The notes under the pieces were generated by a model that was not told where the DNA came from, made no database searches, and saw nothing but the letters and a program-made list of their open reading frames with translations. From Thalassospira profundimaris (GTDB lineage Bacteria; Pseudomonadota; Alphaproteobacteria; Rhodospirillales; Thalassospiraceae), in contig NZ_JPWI01000001.1 in the NCBI RefSeq assembly GCF_003326795.1, positions 744,001-808,000 of the forward strand: a stretch of DNA of 64,000 nucleotides, given 5' to 3'. Shown here piece after piece: positions 35,778 to 45,108 of this stretch. The translations under genes were made by a program, and so were the position numbers. How positions within the stretch are numbered: the first letter of the stretch is position 1; every line of letters starts with the position of its first letter.

Positions 35778-36477
35778 AACCCTGACCCTTAACCCCGCTG
35801 GATTGATGCGGTTGATGACATGGCTTAGTCCGTCATTTCCGGTCGGTGCCTATACCTATTCCCATGGTGTGGAATATGCGGTGGAAGACGGTCGGGTCAG
35901 CTCGGCCAATACGCTGATCCACTGGGTTGAAGGGGTATTGGAATTCGGGGCCGGGCGGATTGATGCGGTGCTGTTCTGTGCAGCATGGCGTGCGGCCCTT
36001 GCAGGCGAGGAAGAAGCCCTGTTTGACATCGGCGTTGAGGCCGATTGCTGGCGCGGCACATCTGAAATGGCGTTGGAGGCAACCGCGCAGGGGCGTGCCT
36101 TTGTCTCGACCGTTGAAAAGGTCTGGGGCGAGGGTGTTCTGACGCGCTGGGCCAGCCGCATGCGTGGCGATGATCGCTTACCGTCCTATCCGGTGGCCGT
36201 GGGCATTGCGGCCGCAGAGGTCAAAGTGCCATTGCAGGATGCCTTGACCGCCTATTTGCATGCCATGGCGGCAAACCTTGTTTCCAGTGCGGTGCGTCTT
36301 GTGCCGCTTGGTCAGACCGATGGTGTCCGGTCCCTGTCATCCCTTGATCAGGCAGTTTCGATTGCCGTTGATCATGCGATGAGCGCTGATCTGTCTGATC
36401 TCGGTGCTGCGGCGCCGCTTGTTGACTGGACATCGATGAAACACGAAACCCAATATACGAGGCTATTTAGATCATGA
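35767..36477 (+). CDS. ureF: Urease accessory protein UreF
   Basis: A 236-residue UreF, which bridges UreD and UreG during nickel insertion. Signatures are [24 protein letters not shown] and the C-terminal [15 protein letters not shown]. The ATG at 35767 is set by protein conservation; the reading frame opens earlier, inside ureE, and that part is an artefact of the His-rich tail. It overlaps ureG by 4 nt. Confidence 0.95.
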   Translation: MTTETLTLNPAGLMRLMTWLSPSFPVGAYTYSHGVEYAVEDGRVSSANTLIHWVEGVLEFGAGRIDAVLFCAAWRAALAGEEEALFDIGVEADCWRGTSEMALEATAQGRAFVSTVEKVWGEGVLTRWASRMRGDDRLPSYPVAVGIAAAEVKVPLQDALTAYLHAMAANLVSSAVRLVPLGQTDGVRSLSSLDQAVSIAVDHAMSADLSDLGAAAPLVDWTSMKHETQYTRLFRS

Positions 36478-37094
36478 GCTCTCCCCTTCGTATCGGAATT
36501 GGTGGGCCGGTTGGCTCGGGCAAAACCGCACTTCTGGAGCGCCTGTGCAAGGCCATGCGCGATGAATTCAATATCGCGGCCATCACCAATGATATCTATA
36601 CCCGCGAAGACGCCGAATTCATGACCCGTTCGGGTGCACTGGCAGCAGATCGTATTGCCGGTGTTGAAACCGGTGGCTGCCCGCATACGGCCATTCGCGA
36701 AGACGCGTCGATCAATCTGGCAGCGGTCGAAGACATGGCGGCCAAGCATGCCGGGCTTGAGGCGATCTTTATCGAGTCTGGCGGGGATAACCTGTCGGCC
36801 ACCTTCTCGCCGGAGCTTGCCGATATCACGATTTACGTCATCGACGTCTCGGCAGGCGACAAAATCCCGCGCAAGGGCGGGCCGGGCATTACGCGATCCG
36901 ATTTGCTGGTGATCAACAAGACCGATCTGGCACCACTGGTCGGGGCCGATCTGGGCGTGATGGACCGCGATGCCAGGAAAATGCGCGGCGATCGTCCGTT
37001 CCTGTTTACCAATCTCAAGGCCATGGACGGTCTTGAAGACGTCAAGAATTTCATCATCGAGACAGGGGGGCTCCGCCAATCCGCAGCATCCTGA
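36474..37094 (+). CDS. ureG: Urease accessory GTPase UreG
   Basis: A 206-residue SIMIBI GTPase that powers nickel loading. It has the P-loop [11 protein letters not shown], the nickel-binding Cys-Pro-His in [28 protein letters not shown], and the guanine-specificity motif NKTDL. It is the last gene of ureDABCEFG; a hairpin follows about 80 bp downstream. Confidence 0.98.
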   Translation: MSSPLRIGIGGPVGSGKTALLERLCKAMRDEFNIAAITNDIYTREDAEFMTRSGALAADRIAGVETGGCPHTAIREDASINLAAVEDMAAKHAGLEAIFIESGGDNLSATFSPELADITIYVIDVSAGDKIPRKGGPGITRSDLLVINKTDLAPLVGADLGVMDRDARKMRGDRPFLFTNLKAMDGLEDVKNFIIETGGLRQSAAS

Positions 37095-37175
37095 TATGGG
37101 GATATAAGGAAAGCTGCACGGGCTTGCCAGTTGCATTGACAGCGGCACTGACCCAAGGATGACGGGAGCACGCAT

Positions 37176-37202
37176 CGCCCGGCCGGAGACGGTCGGGCGT
37201 TT
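37176..37202 (+). terminator. Terminator after the urease operon
   Basis: CGCCCGGCCG pairs with CGGTCGGGCG (one mismatch) around GAGA, followed by TTT. Confidence 0.7.
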
Positions 37203-37226
37203 GTGCATTTTGGGTTCAAAATTTAA

Positions 37227-37246
37227 ATGCAACTTTTCGGTTGCAT
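37227..37246. promoter_or_regulatory. Operator-like dyad 1 of the SRPBCC-ArsR operon
   Basis: ATGCAAC-N6-GTTGCAT is a perfect 7-bp inverted repeat upstream of the SRPBCC gene. A related dyad lies 45 bp downstream. Likely binding site of the ArsR-family protein encoded in the same operon. Confidence 0.6.
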
Positions 37247-37271
37247 AACTGGAAGTCTTCTGGCAGGTTAA

Positions 37272-37291
37272 ATGCAACCAGGAGGTTGCGT
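37272..37291. promoter_or_regulatory. Operator-like dyad 2 overlapping the ribosome site
   Basis: ATGCAACC-AGGA-GGTTGCGT repeats the TGCAAC/GTTGC motif of dyad 1. The Shine-Dalgarno AGGAGG (37280-37285) sits in its centre, 7 nt before the ATG at 37293. Repressor binding here, or an RNA hairpin, would hide the ribosome site. Confidence 0.6.
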
Positions 37292-37292
37292 T

Positions 37293-37739
37293 ATGTCAAA
37301 TACCATTGAGAAGTCGATTGAAATCAAAGCGTCCCGTTCACGTGTCTGGAAGGCCCTGACCGATTCAAAGGAATTCGGCGCTTGGTTCGGGATCAATATC
37401 GAGGGACCGTTTAAGGTGGGCAAGGTATCTTCGGGCAAGATCACCATCGAAGGTTTTACCCACGTACCGTGGAACTCCACGATCAAGGCGATGGAGGAAC
37501 CATCCTATTTCGCCTATACATGGCATCCATATGCGGTTGATCCGGATGTGGATTACAGCGGTGAACCCGAAACACTTGTCGAATTCTGGCTTGAAGAATC
37601 TGATGGTCAGACATCGGTTCGGGTGCGCGAAACCGGATTTGACAATCTGCCACCCCATCGCATTGCTGATGCGTTGCGGGCCAATACACATGGCTGGGGC
37701 GCCCAGTTGGAAAACATCAAGAAACATGTCGAAAACTGA
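37293..37739 (+). CDS. SRPBCC (AHSA1-like) domain protein
   Basis: A 148-residue START/Bet v1-fold protein of the activator-of-Hsp90-ATPase-like group. It begins with IEKSIEIKASRSRVWKALTDSKEFGAWFG and continues with the usual TLVEFWLEE and LRANTHGWGAQLENIKKHV. Such proteins bind hydrophobic ligands in a cavity; no ligand is known here. It overlaps the ArsR gene by 14 nt, a very common pairing in which both are regulated together. Confidence 0.9.
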   Translation: MSNTIEKSIEIKASRSRVWKALTDSKEFGAWFGINIEGPFKVGKVSSGKITIEGFTHVPWNSTIKAMEEPSYFAYTWHPYAVDPDVDYSGEPETLVEFWLEESDGQTSVRVRETGFDNLPPHRIADALRANTHGWGAQLENIKKHVEN

Positions 37740-38085
37740 ACATAATCCTGCATATGGCAAGCATGACCGTGGTTTTTCGGTCATGTTTGCCGCTTTGGGC
37801 GATCCGACACGGTTGGCGATCTTTGATCGTCTGGCGGATGGCAAGCCGCGTTCGATCTCGGCACTGTCTGACGATGCCGATATGACGCGTCAGGCGGTGA
37901 CCAAGCATCTGCGTGTTCTTGAAACGGCGGGTCTTGTGCAAAGTCAAAAGGTCGGGCGCGAAAGCCAGTATGCCTTTTGCCCCGAACAGCTTGCGCAGGC
38001 GCGCGCCTATCTTGATCAGGTTGCCGGACGGTGGGAATCCGCGCTTATGCGGCTTAAAACCTTTGTCGAAGGCGATCAGGACTAA
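37726..38085 (+). CDS. ArsR-family transcriptional regulator
   Basis: A 119-residue winged-helix regulator. VMFAALGDPTRLAIFDRLADGKPRSI and the recognition helix in DMTRQAVTKHLRVLETAGLV are typical. No Cys-containing metal motif of ArsR/SmtB sensors is present, so it likely responds to an organic ligand or works with its SRPBCC partner. Probably autoregulates through the two dyads upstream of the operon. Confidence 0.92.
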   Translation: MSKTEHNPAYGKHDRGFSVMFAALGDPTRLAIFDRLADGKPRSISALSDDADMTRQAVTKHLRVLETAGLVQSQKVGRESQYAFCPEQLAQARAYLDQVAGRWESALMRLKTFVEGDQD

Positions 38086-38281
38086 GCATTTGAATTCCAT
38101 TGCTTATCACCGGGACGGGTGTGCCGATCCCGGTGATGGCGATGTCATTTTGCTTGGCGTCGTTCAGATTTGCGGTTATCCCATATCGCGTTGAGCCGGT
38201 CGGGCGGACCGGTTAACGAAAGGCGTCCTTGCGCAAGGGGTTGATGCAGGGATGCTTTATAACGGGAATGGGAACCGTTAC

Positions 38282-38830
38282 ATGAAGACCAAAGATATCG
38301 TCTATATCGCCTTGTTTGCGGCACTGACCGCTGTTCTTGGCCTGTTTCCGCCAATCACACTTCCGATTACCGGTGTGCCGGTAACCGCCCAGTCACTGGG
38401 GCCGATGTTGGCAGGTGCCATTTTGGGCGCACGTCGCGGCGGGCTTTCGATTGTGCTGTTCCTTGTGCTGGTGGCACTTGGTTTGCCACTGCTTTCGGGT
38501 GGCCGTGGCGGCTTTGGCGTGATGGTCGGGGTGACCGGCGGGTTTATTTTTGGCTGGGCCATTTCGGCCTTTGTCATCGGCCTTCTGATCGAAAAATTCT
38601 GGAACCGGCTGAATGTCGTTAACGCGGCGGTTTCGATTGCCTTTGGCGGGATCGTTGTCCTTTATGCCATTGGCAATGCCTGGGTCGCGGTGGCCGCAGA
38701 TATCAGCTATTGGCAGGCAACAGTTGGCGCAGCACCCTTCCTGATCGGTGATGCGATCAAGGTGGCGATTGCAACCGCTGCATGTCTTGCGGTGCGTCGC
38801 TCGTATCCCTTGATTTCGAAATCAGCCTGA
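38282..38830 (+). CDS. bioY: Biotin transporter substrate-binding membrane protein
   Basis: A 182-residue BioY, the S-component of the ECF biotin transporter. Six hydrophobic segments are visible, with [28 protein letters not shown] near residues 30-57. ATG at 38282 is the first codon of the conserved part; the frame opens at 38252. No recognisable BioR box was found upstream. A strong hairpin separates it from bioM. Confidence 0.95.
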   Translation: MKTKDIVYIALFAALTAVLGLFPPITLPITGVPVTAQSLGPMLAGAILGARRGGLSIVLFLVLVALGLPLLSGGRGGFGVMVGVTGGFIFGWAISAFVIGLLIEKFWNRLNVVNAAVSIAFGGIVVLYAIGNAWVAVAADISYWQATVGAAPFLIGDAIKVAIATAACLAVRRSYPLISKSA

Positions 38831-38838
38831 CATCTTAT

Positions 38839-38878
38839 GGGCGCAAGCAGAGATCGCCGTTGCGGTCTGCTTGCGCCC
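38839..38878 (+). terminator. Long-stem hairpin between bioY and bioM
   Basis: GGGCGCAAGCAGA pairs perfectly over 13 bp with TCTGCTTGCGCCC around a 14-nt loop. It begins 8 nt after the bioY stop and ends 58 nt before the bioM start. Only GTTCT follows, so it may attenuate rather than fully stop transcription. Confidence 0.7.
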
Positions 38879-38936
38879 GTTCTCCGCTCATTTTAAACCA
38901 GCACCCTTTCCCGAAGAACGCCGGACAGCCAACCCC

Positions 38937-39611
38937 ATGATCCGTTTTGAAAATGTATCTGTGCAATTTGATGCACGTCGCGCCCTTGAGGATATCGACC
39001 TCACGCTTAGCCAAAAGCGCATCGGGATCATCGGGGCCAACGGATCGGGCAAAAGCACCTTCGTGCGGCTTCTGAACGGGCTTCAGACAGCAACCAGCGG
39101 ACGGGTGTTGATTGATGACCTTGATCCGGTCAAGGATGGCCGCAAGGTCCGCCGCCATGTTGGCTTTGTTTTCCAGAACCCCGATAACCAGATCGTCTAT
39201 CCGGTGGTTGAAGAAGATCTGGCCTTCGGGCTCAAGGCCCTGAAACTGCCCAAGGACGAGATCAACCGGCGCATTGATGAAATCCTTGCGCGTTATGATC
39301 TGTCGGATTTCAAAACCCATCCGAGCCATCTGCTTAGCGGCGGGCAGAAACAGCTTCTGGCCATTTCCGGCGTTCTGGTAATGGAGCCGCGCTATATTGT
39401 GCTGGACGAGCCGACCACCTTGCTTGACCTGCGCAATCGCAACCGGGTTGAACACGCCATTGCCGATCTGGATCAGACGGTGATCACGGTTTCCCATGAT
39501 CTTGATCTGATTGCCGGTTATGACCGGGTGTTGGTGTTTGAAAACGGCAGGATCGTTATTGATGACATTCCGGCCAACGCCATTTCGAAATATCGCGAGA
39601 TGATGGCATGA
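38937..39611 (+). CDS. bioM: Biotin ECF transporter ATPase
   Basis: A 224-residue ABC ATPase of the CbiO/EcfA family. Walker A is GANGSGKST, signature [11 protein letters not shown], Walker [17 protein letters not shown]-switch in [13 protein letters not shown]. Context between bioY and bioN identifies it as BioM. The start is ATG 38937; the frame opens at 38871 with no conservation. It overlaps bioN by 4 nt. Confidence 0.94.
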   Translation: MIRFENVSVQFDARRALEDIDLTLSQKRIGIIGANGSGKSTFVRLLNGLQTATSGRVLIDDLDPVKDGRKVRRHVGFVFQNPDNQIVYPVVEEDLAFGLKALKLPKDEINRRIDEILARYDLSDFKTHPSHLLSGGQKQLLAISGVLVMEPRYIVLDEPTTLLDLRNRNRVEHAIADLDQTVITVSHDLDLIAGYDRVLVFENGRIVIDDIPANAISKYREMMA

Positions 39612-40204
39612 TCGCAGGCCTTTACAGGGACGGGAACTCTGTGCTCCATCGCGCACAGGCCGGGGCAAAGATCCTTGCCATGGTTGCCCTTGGTACGGGT
39701 GTGTTCCTGATCCCCGACTGGCCGGTGGTCAGCCTTGTTCTGGTCAGTGTGATTGTGCTTTATCGCATTTCGGGGTTCGGTTGGGCGACCATGACAGCCC
39801 AGATCAAGCCGATGTTTTGGCTGCTTGCGATCTTTTTTGCCGTGCAGCTTTGGCTGAATGACTGGCAGGCGGGATTGTTGGTCATTACCCGGATTGCCGC
39901 CATTGTGATGTTTGCATCGCTTGTGACGCTGACCACCAAAACATCCGACATGCTGGCATCCCTTGAGCGTGCCATGCGTCCGCTTAAACCGCTGGGCGTG
40001 AACCCGGAAAAGGTCAGTCTGGCGATTTCAATGGTGCTGCGTTTTATCCCGGTCATCGCCACGGTGGCATCGGAAATCCGCGATGCCCAGCGCGCGCGCG
40101 GCCTTGATCGATCCATCCTTGCGATGATCGTGCCCTTGATCATCCGGACCCTTAAAATGGCCGATGATGTTGCCGACGCGATTGAAGCACGCAGTTTCGA
40201 TTAA
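39608..40204 (+). CDS. bioN: Biotin ECF transporter transmembrane protein
   Basis: A 198-residue CbiQ/EcfT-family coupling membrane protein. It has four to five hydrophobic segments and the two Ala-Arg-Gly-type coupling motifs, seen as [13 protein letters not shown] and [10 protein letters not shown] at the C-terminus. It is short, as BioN proteins usually are. It ends the bioYMN cluster. Confidence 0.94.
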   Translation: MIAGLYRDGNSVLHRAQAGAKILAMVALGTGVFLIPDWPVVSLVLVSVIVLYRISGFGWATMTAQIKPMFWLLAIFFAVQLWLNDWQAGLLVITRIAAIVMFASLVTLTTKTSDMLASLERAMRPLKPLGVNPEKVSLAISMVLRFIPVIATVASEIRDAQRARGLDRSILAMIVPLIIRTLKMADDVADAIEARSFD

Positions 40205-40294
40205 CTTCATGAGCCTGAATAAGGCCCCCGACACGTCAAGGGGGGGAGAACGGTATCTGGCGACGTGCCGGGGAAACCGAAGATCGGGGTGCAA

Positions 40295-41152
40295 TCAGCT
40301 CAGACCAAGATGCTTGGCGTGGAAGCGTATATGATCTTCGATAAAGGTCGAGATGAAGTAATAGCTATGGTCATAGCCATCCTGCATCCGAAGGGTCAGT
40401 GGATAGTTTGATGCCTTGGCCGCAGCTTCAAGCGCCTCTGGTTTAAGCTGTTCGGCAAGGAAGCCGTCGGCATCGCCCTGATCAACCAGTGCCGGTGTCT
40501 GGGCGTCGCTAGCACTGGCGGCCTTCATCAGTTCCGAGCTGTCCCATGCCTTCCAGGCCGATTTGTCATCACCCAGATAATTGCCAAGTGCCTTTTGGCC
40601 CCACGGGCAATTGATCGGGTTGGTGATCGGCGAAAAGGCGGTGACGGATTTGAACGTGCCGGGATTGCGAAGGGCAATCATCAATGCACCATGACCGCCC
40701 ATCGAATGACCGGAAATCACCGCATCGTCACTGACCGGGAAGTGATCCCTGATCAGGGCGGGCAGTTCCTTGGTCACGTAATCATACATGCGGTAATTGC
40801 GTGCCCAGGGTTCCTGGGTGGCATTGACGTAAAAGCCCGCACCCTTGCCGAAATCATAGGCCTCGTTCTCGTCATCGGGGACATGATCGCCACGCGGGCT
40901 GGTGTCCGGGGCAACGATGGCGATGCCGAGTTCAGCAGCCACGCGAAACGCACCTGCCTTATGCATGAAGTTTTCATCGGTGCAGGTCAGGCCCGAAAGC
41001 CAGTACATGACCGGGACCTTGGTGCCGTTACCGGCTTGCGGCGGCAGGTAGATGGCAAAGCGCATGTCGCAGCCCAGCACCGCAGACGGGTGGGTATATT
41101 GCTTTTGCCAGCCACCAAACACCTTGTTGCTTGACGCGTTTTCAATACCCAT
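40295..41152 (-). CDS. fghA: S-formylglutathione hydrolase
   Basis: A 285-residue esterase-D-family serine hydrolase that releases formate and glutathione. The nucleophile lies in [11 protein letters not shown]; acid and base are in DQGDADGF and [20 protein letters not shown] near the oxyanion hole is a family signature. The start is ATG 41152 with GGAGG 5 nt upstream; the frame is open to 41212. It lies 75 nt downstream of adhC in the same direction. Confidence 0.95.
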   Translation of the reverse strand: MGIENASSNKVFGGWQKQYTHPSAVLGCDMRFAIYLPPQAGNGTKVPVMYWLSGLTCTDENFMHKAGAFRVAAELGIAIVAPDTSPRGDHVPDDENEAYDFGKGAGFYVNATQEPWARNYRMYDYVTKELPALIRDHFPVSDDAVISGHSMGGHGALMIALRNPGTFKSVTAFSPITNPINCPWGQKALGNYLGDDKSAWKAWDSSELMKAASASDAQTPALVDQGDADGFLAEQLKPEALEAAAKASNYPLTLRMQDGYDHSYYFISTFIEDHIRFHAKHLGLS

Positions 41153-41227
41153 TCGGGCCTCCTTCTGATCGGCCATTGCCGGATGATTTCCGGCAATGGC
41201 GCAGTTTTTCAATCAAAGTATCGATGA

Positions 41228-42385
<1,158 letters not shown>

Positions 42386-42470
42386 TCAGTCTATTTATTT
42401 CTCCTATCCTGATAATCCGGTATTTTGGTAAATGACTTTTACTGTGTTGTAATAATATGGGCCGATTGCC

Positions 42471-43349
42471 ATGAATGCCTGGGACGGGATCAGCGAATTT
42501 ATCGCCGTATCGGAACGCCAAAGCTTTACAGCGGCGGCCAGGCAGCTTGGTATTTCGGTGGCCCAGGTCAGCCGACAGGTCACCGCCCTTGAGGAAAAGC
42601 TGGGCACCCAGCTTTTTTACCGTACCACGCGCAAGGTCAGCGTGACCGAGGCCGGACAGATTTACTACCAGCATTGCCGTCAGTTGCTTGATGGTCTGGG
42701 CGAGGCGGAGCGCGCCATTGGCAACCTGACCGAAGTACCACGCGGCAAGCTGAAGCTGACCGCGCCGACAACCTATGGGGAAACGGTGATCGCGCCGCTG
42801 GTGAATGATTTTGTGGCGCGCTATCCCGATCTTGAAGTCCAGTGCCGCTTTACCAACCAGAAGCTTGATCTGGTGCTTGAGGGCTATGACATGGCGATCC
42901 GTCTGGGCCGTTTGGAAGGCACGACCGGCAGCCTGATGACCCAGCAGTTATCCACCCGCCGTCTTTATGCCTGTGCCGCACCCGGCTACATCGCCAAGCG
43001 CGGGGAACCGCACTCCCTTTCGGAGCTCAATCACCATAACTGTCTTGTCGGGACGCTGGATTACTGGCGTTTTGAAGAAGATGGACGCGAGCGCACCATC
43101 CGCATTCATGGCTCCATCCATGCCAATAGCGGGCAGGCGCTTTTGGATGCTGCCCTTAAAGGTATCGGCATCGTGCAATTGCCCGATTATTACGTCGATC
43201 CCTGGATCGCCAGTGGCGATCTGATCCCGGTCCTGACCAAATATCAGCCGTCAGATGAAGGCATCTGGGCGATCTATCCAACCAACCGCCACCTCAGCCC
43301 CAAGATCAGGATGCTGGTCGAGCATCTGGGGCGGTATTTGGGGCAGTAA
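42471..43349 (+). CDS. LysR-family regulator, divergent from adhC
   Basis: A 292-residue LysR regulator with helix-turn-helix FTAAARQLGISVAQVSRQVTAL and the wing TQLFYRTTRKVSVTEAG. The effector domain carries the TYGETVIAPLVNDF and IYPTNRHLSPKIRMLVEHL motifs of the CrgA-like group, resembling the LysR at 20988-21902. Divergence from adhC-fghA suggests it controls formaldehyde detoxification. Confidence 0.9.
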   Translation: MNAWDGISEFIAVSERQSFTAAARQLGISVAQVSRQVTALEEKLGTQLFYRTTRKVSVTEAGQIYYQHCRQLLDGLGEAERAIGNLTEVPRGKLKLTAPTTYGETVIAPLVNDFVARYPDLEVQCRFTNQKLDLVLEGYDMAIRLGRLEGTTGSLMTQQLSTRRLYACAAPGYIAKRGEPHSLSELNHHNCLVGTLDYWRFEEDGRERTIRIHGSIHANSGQALLDAALKGIGIVQLPDYYVDPWIASGDLIPVLTKYQPSDEGIWAIYPTNRHLSPKIRMLVEHLGRYLGQ

Positions 43350-43421
43350 GTTTTTGCGTCACAAGCCATCTGGTCGGGCGTCATCCTTGCAACGGGTAAA
43401 ACGCAGCAAACGAGGTGACGC

Positions 43422-43607
43422 ATGTCTGAATGTACCGATCAACGCGGGGACCGCTGGGAAATTTATGAAGGCAAGGATGGCTGGCGGTGGCGGCGGACGG
43501 CCCGGAACGGCAATATTGTCGGGGCATCAACGCAGGGCTATACCAAGAAAACCGATTGCCTCGCCAATGCTGAACGCAATGGCATGACCTGCACGCCAAA
43601 GGATTGA
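43422..43607 (+). CDS. Small DUF1508/YegP-like protein
   Basis: A 61-residue protein with one DUF1508-type unit: WEIYEGKDGWRWRRTARNGNIVGASTQGY, then KTDCLANAERNGM. Family members are small beta-rich proteins of unknown role, sometimes duplicated. GAGGTGACGC precedes the ATG. It is monocistronic and followed by a clear terminator. Confidence 0.85.
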   Translation: MSECTDQRGDRWEIYEGKDGWRWRRTARNGNIVGASTQGYTKKTDCLANAERNGMTCTPKD

Positions 43608-43630
43608 TCCTTTCGCCATGGCAGAAGATG

Positions 43631-43666
43631 AAAAGCCCCTCTGGCATTAGGTGCCGAGGGGCTTTT
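43631..43666. terminator. Bidirectional terminator
   Basis: AAAAGCCCCTC pairs with GAGGGGCTTTT around a 14-nt loop, followed by T. It separates the DUF1508 gene from the convergent dehydrogenase gene. Confidence 0.92.
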
Positions 43667-43687
43667 TGATGGGTGTAAGGAAAAGGC

Positions 43688-44470
43688 TTATTGTGCGGTC
43701 CAGCCACCATCAACCGACAGATGCGTGCCGGTCATCTGCGATGCGGCGTCCGAGCACAGGAACAGCGCGGTCTGGCCGATCTGTTCGGGGCTGACGAACT
43801 GTTTTGACGGGTGTTTGTCCGAAACCAGCCGGGTTGCGGATTCCTCGATGGAGATGTTGGCTTCCTTGGCGCGGGCTTCGATCTGGCGTTCGACCAGTTC
43901 GGTGCGCACCCAGCCCGGGCAGATGGCATTTGCCGTGATCCCGGTTTCGGCTGTTTCAAGGGCGGTGACCTTGGTCAGGCCAATCACGCCATGCTTGGCG
44001 GCAACGTAAGCTGCCTTCTGGACCGAGGCGACAAGGCCGTGGGCAGACGCGGTATTGATGATCCGGCCCCAGTTTTTCTTGCGCATATAGGGCACGGCAA
44101 GGCGGGTGGTGTGGAAAACCGATGTCAGGTTGATCGCAATCACCGCATCCCATTTCTCGACCGGGAAATCCTCGACATTGGCAGTGTATTGAATGCCGGC
44201 ATTGTTGATCAGGATATCAACGCCGCCAAATTTGGCCTCGGCATCCTGCATCATGGCTTCGATTTCATCAGGCTTGGACAAATCGGCACCGTTGTAGAAG
44301 GCGGTCACGCCATATTCTGTTTCAAGCGATTTGCGGGTGGCTTCAATCGCATCGGCATCGCCAAAGCCATTGAGCATCACATCCGCGCCCGCACCGGCAA
44401 GTGCCTTTGCCATGGCAAGGCCGATGCCGCTGGTCGATCCGGTCACGAGTGCGCGTTTTCCTGTCAGCAT
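43688..44470 (-). CDS. bdhA: 3-hydroxybutyrate dehydrogenase
   Basis: A 260-residue short-chain dehydrogenase that interconverts 3-hydroxybutyrate and acetoacetate with NAD, a step in polyhydroxybutyrate use. The cofactor motif is TGSTSGIG, then NNAGIQ, the catalytic Ser in INTASAHG, and YVAAKHG (Tyr and Lys). ICPGWVRTELVERQIEARA is typical of BdhA. ATG at 44470 has GGAGAAGAAAT upstream; the frame opens at 44566. Confidence 0.9.
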   Translation of the reverse strand: MLTGKRALVTGSTSGIGLAMAKALAGAGADVMLNGFGDADAIEATRKSLETEYGVTAFYNGADLSKPDEIEAMMQDAEAKFGGVDILINNAGIQYTANVEDFPVEKWDAVIAINLTSVFHTTRLAVPYMRKKNWGRIINTASAHGLVASVQKAAYVAAKHGVIGLTKVTALETAETGITANAICPGWVRTELVERQIEARAKEANISIEESATRLVSDKHPSKQFVSPEQIGQTALFLCSDAASQMTGTHLSVDGGWTAQ

Positions 44471-44655
44471 ATTTCTTCTCCCTGTGGGTGAGGAGTTTGT
44501 TCCTCTTGTTAAGTTGGAAGGATCATGCCGCACTGCAACCAAACTGGCAAGAAGAGGTGTGATCAATGATCGTTGCAGGCGTTGGTGGGGAGTAAAATAC
44601 GTGTTGCCTCAAAGGTTTGCTTGTGGGGTGACAAATGCCGAATTAAAGTGCCGCA

Positions 44656-45096
44656 ATGATGAATATCAGAGCTTCCAGACCCGGTGAGGGTGACCGCATT
44701 GTTGAAATCTGGCGGGGGGCCGTCGATGCCACCCATGATTTCCTGACGCCAGAGGATCGTCTTGCGATTGACGATCTTGTGTGCGGATTTTTGCCTGATG
44801 CGCCGCTTTGGCTTGCCGTTGATGCGCGTGATTATCCACTTGGTTTCATGCTGATTGATGGCGGTCATATGGAGGCGCTGTTTATCGACCCGGCCTGTCG
44901 TGGCAAGGGTATTGGTGCAGCACTTGTGCACCATGGTCTTGCGCTTCATCCTGCCATGACAACCGACGTGAATGAGCAAAATCCGCAGGCCATCGGCTTT
45001 TATGAAAAGTTGGGCTTTGTGCGCACCGGGCGTTCGGCCCTTGACGGGCAGGGGCGGCCCTATCCGCTTATTCATCTGAAATATGCGGGCAAGTAA
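44656..45096 (+). CDS. GNAT-family N-acetyltransferase
   Basis: A 146-residue acetyltransferase. The acetyl-CoA motif is FIDPACRGKGIGAALVHH, followed by VNEQNPQAIGFYEKLGF. The order and length resemble YjaB-type proteins. Substrate unknown. It converges on the TyrR-family gene with a 12-nt gap. Confidence 0.88.
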   Translation: MMNIRASRPGEGDRIVEIWRGAVDATHDFLTPEDRLAIDDLVCGFLPDAPLWLAVDARDYPLGFMLIDGGHMEALFIDPACRGKGIGAALVHHGLALHPAMTTDVNEQNPQAIGFYEKLGFVRTGRSALDGQGRPYPLIHLKYAGK

Positions 45097-45108
45097 TCTG
45101 CCGGGTTT

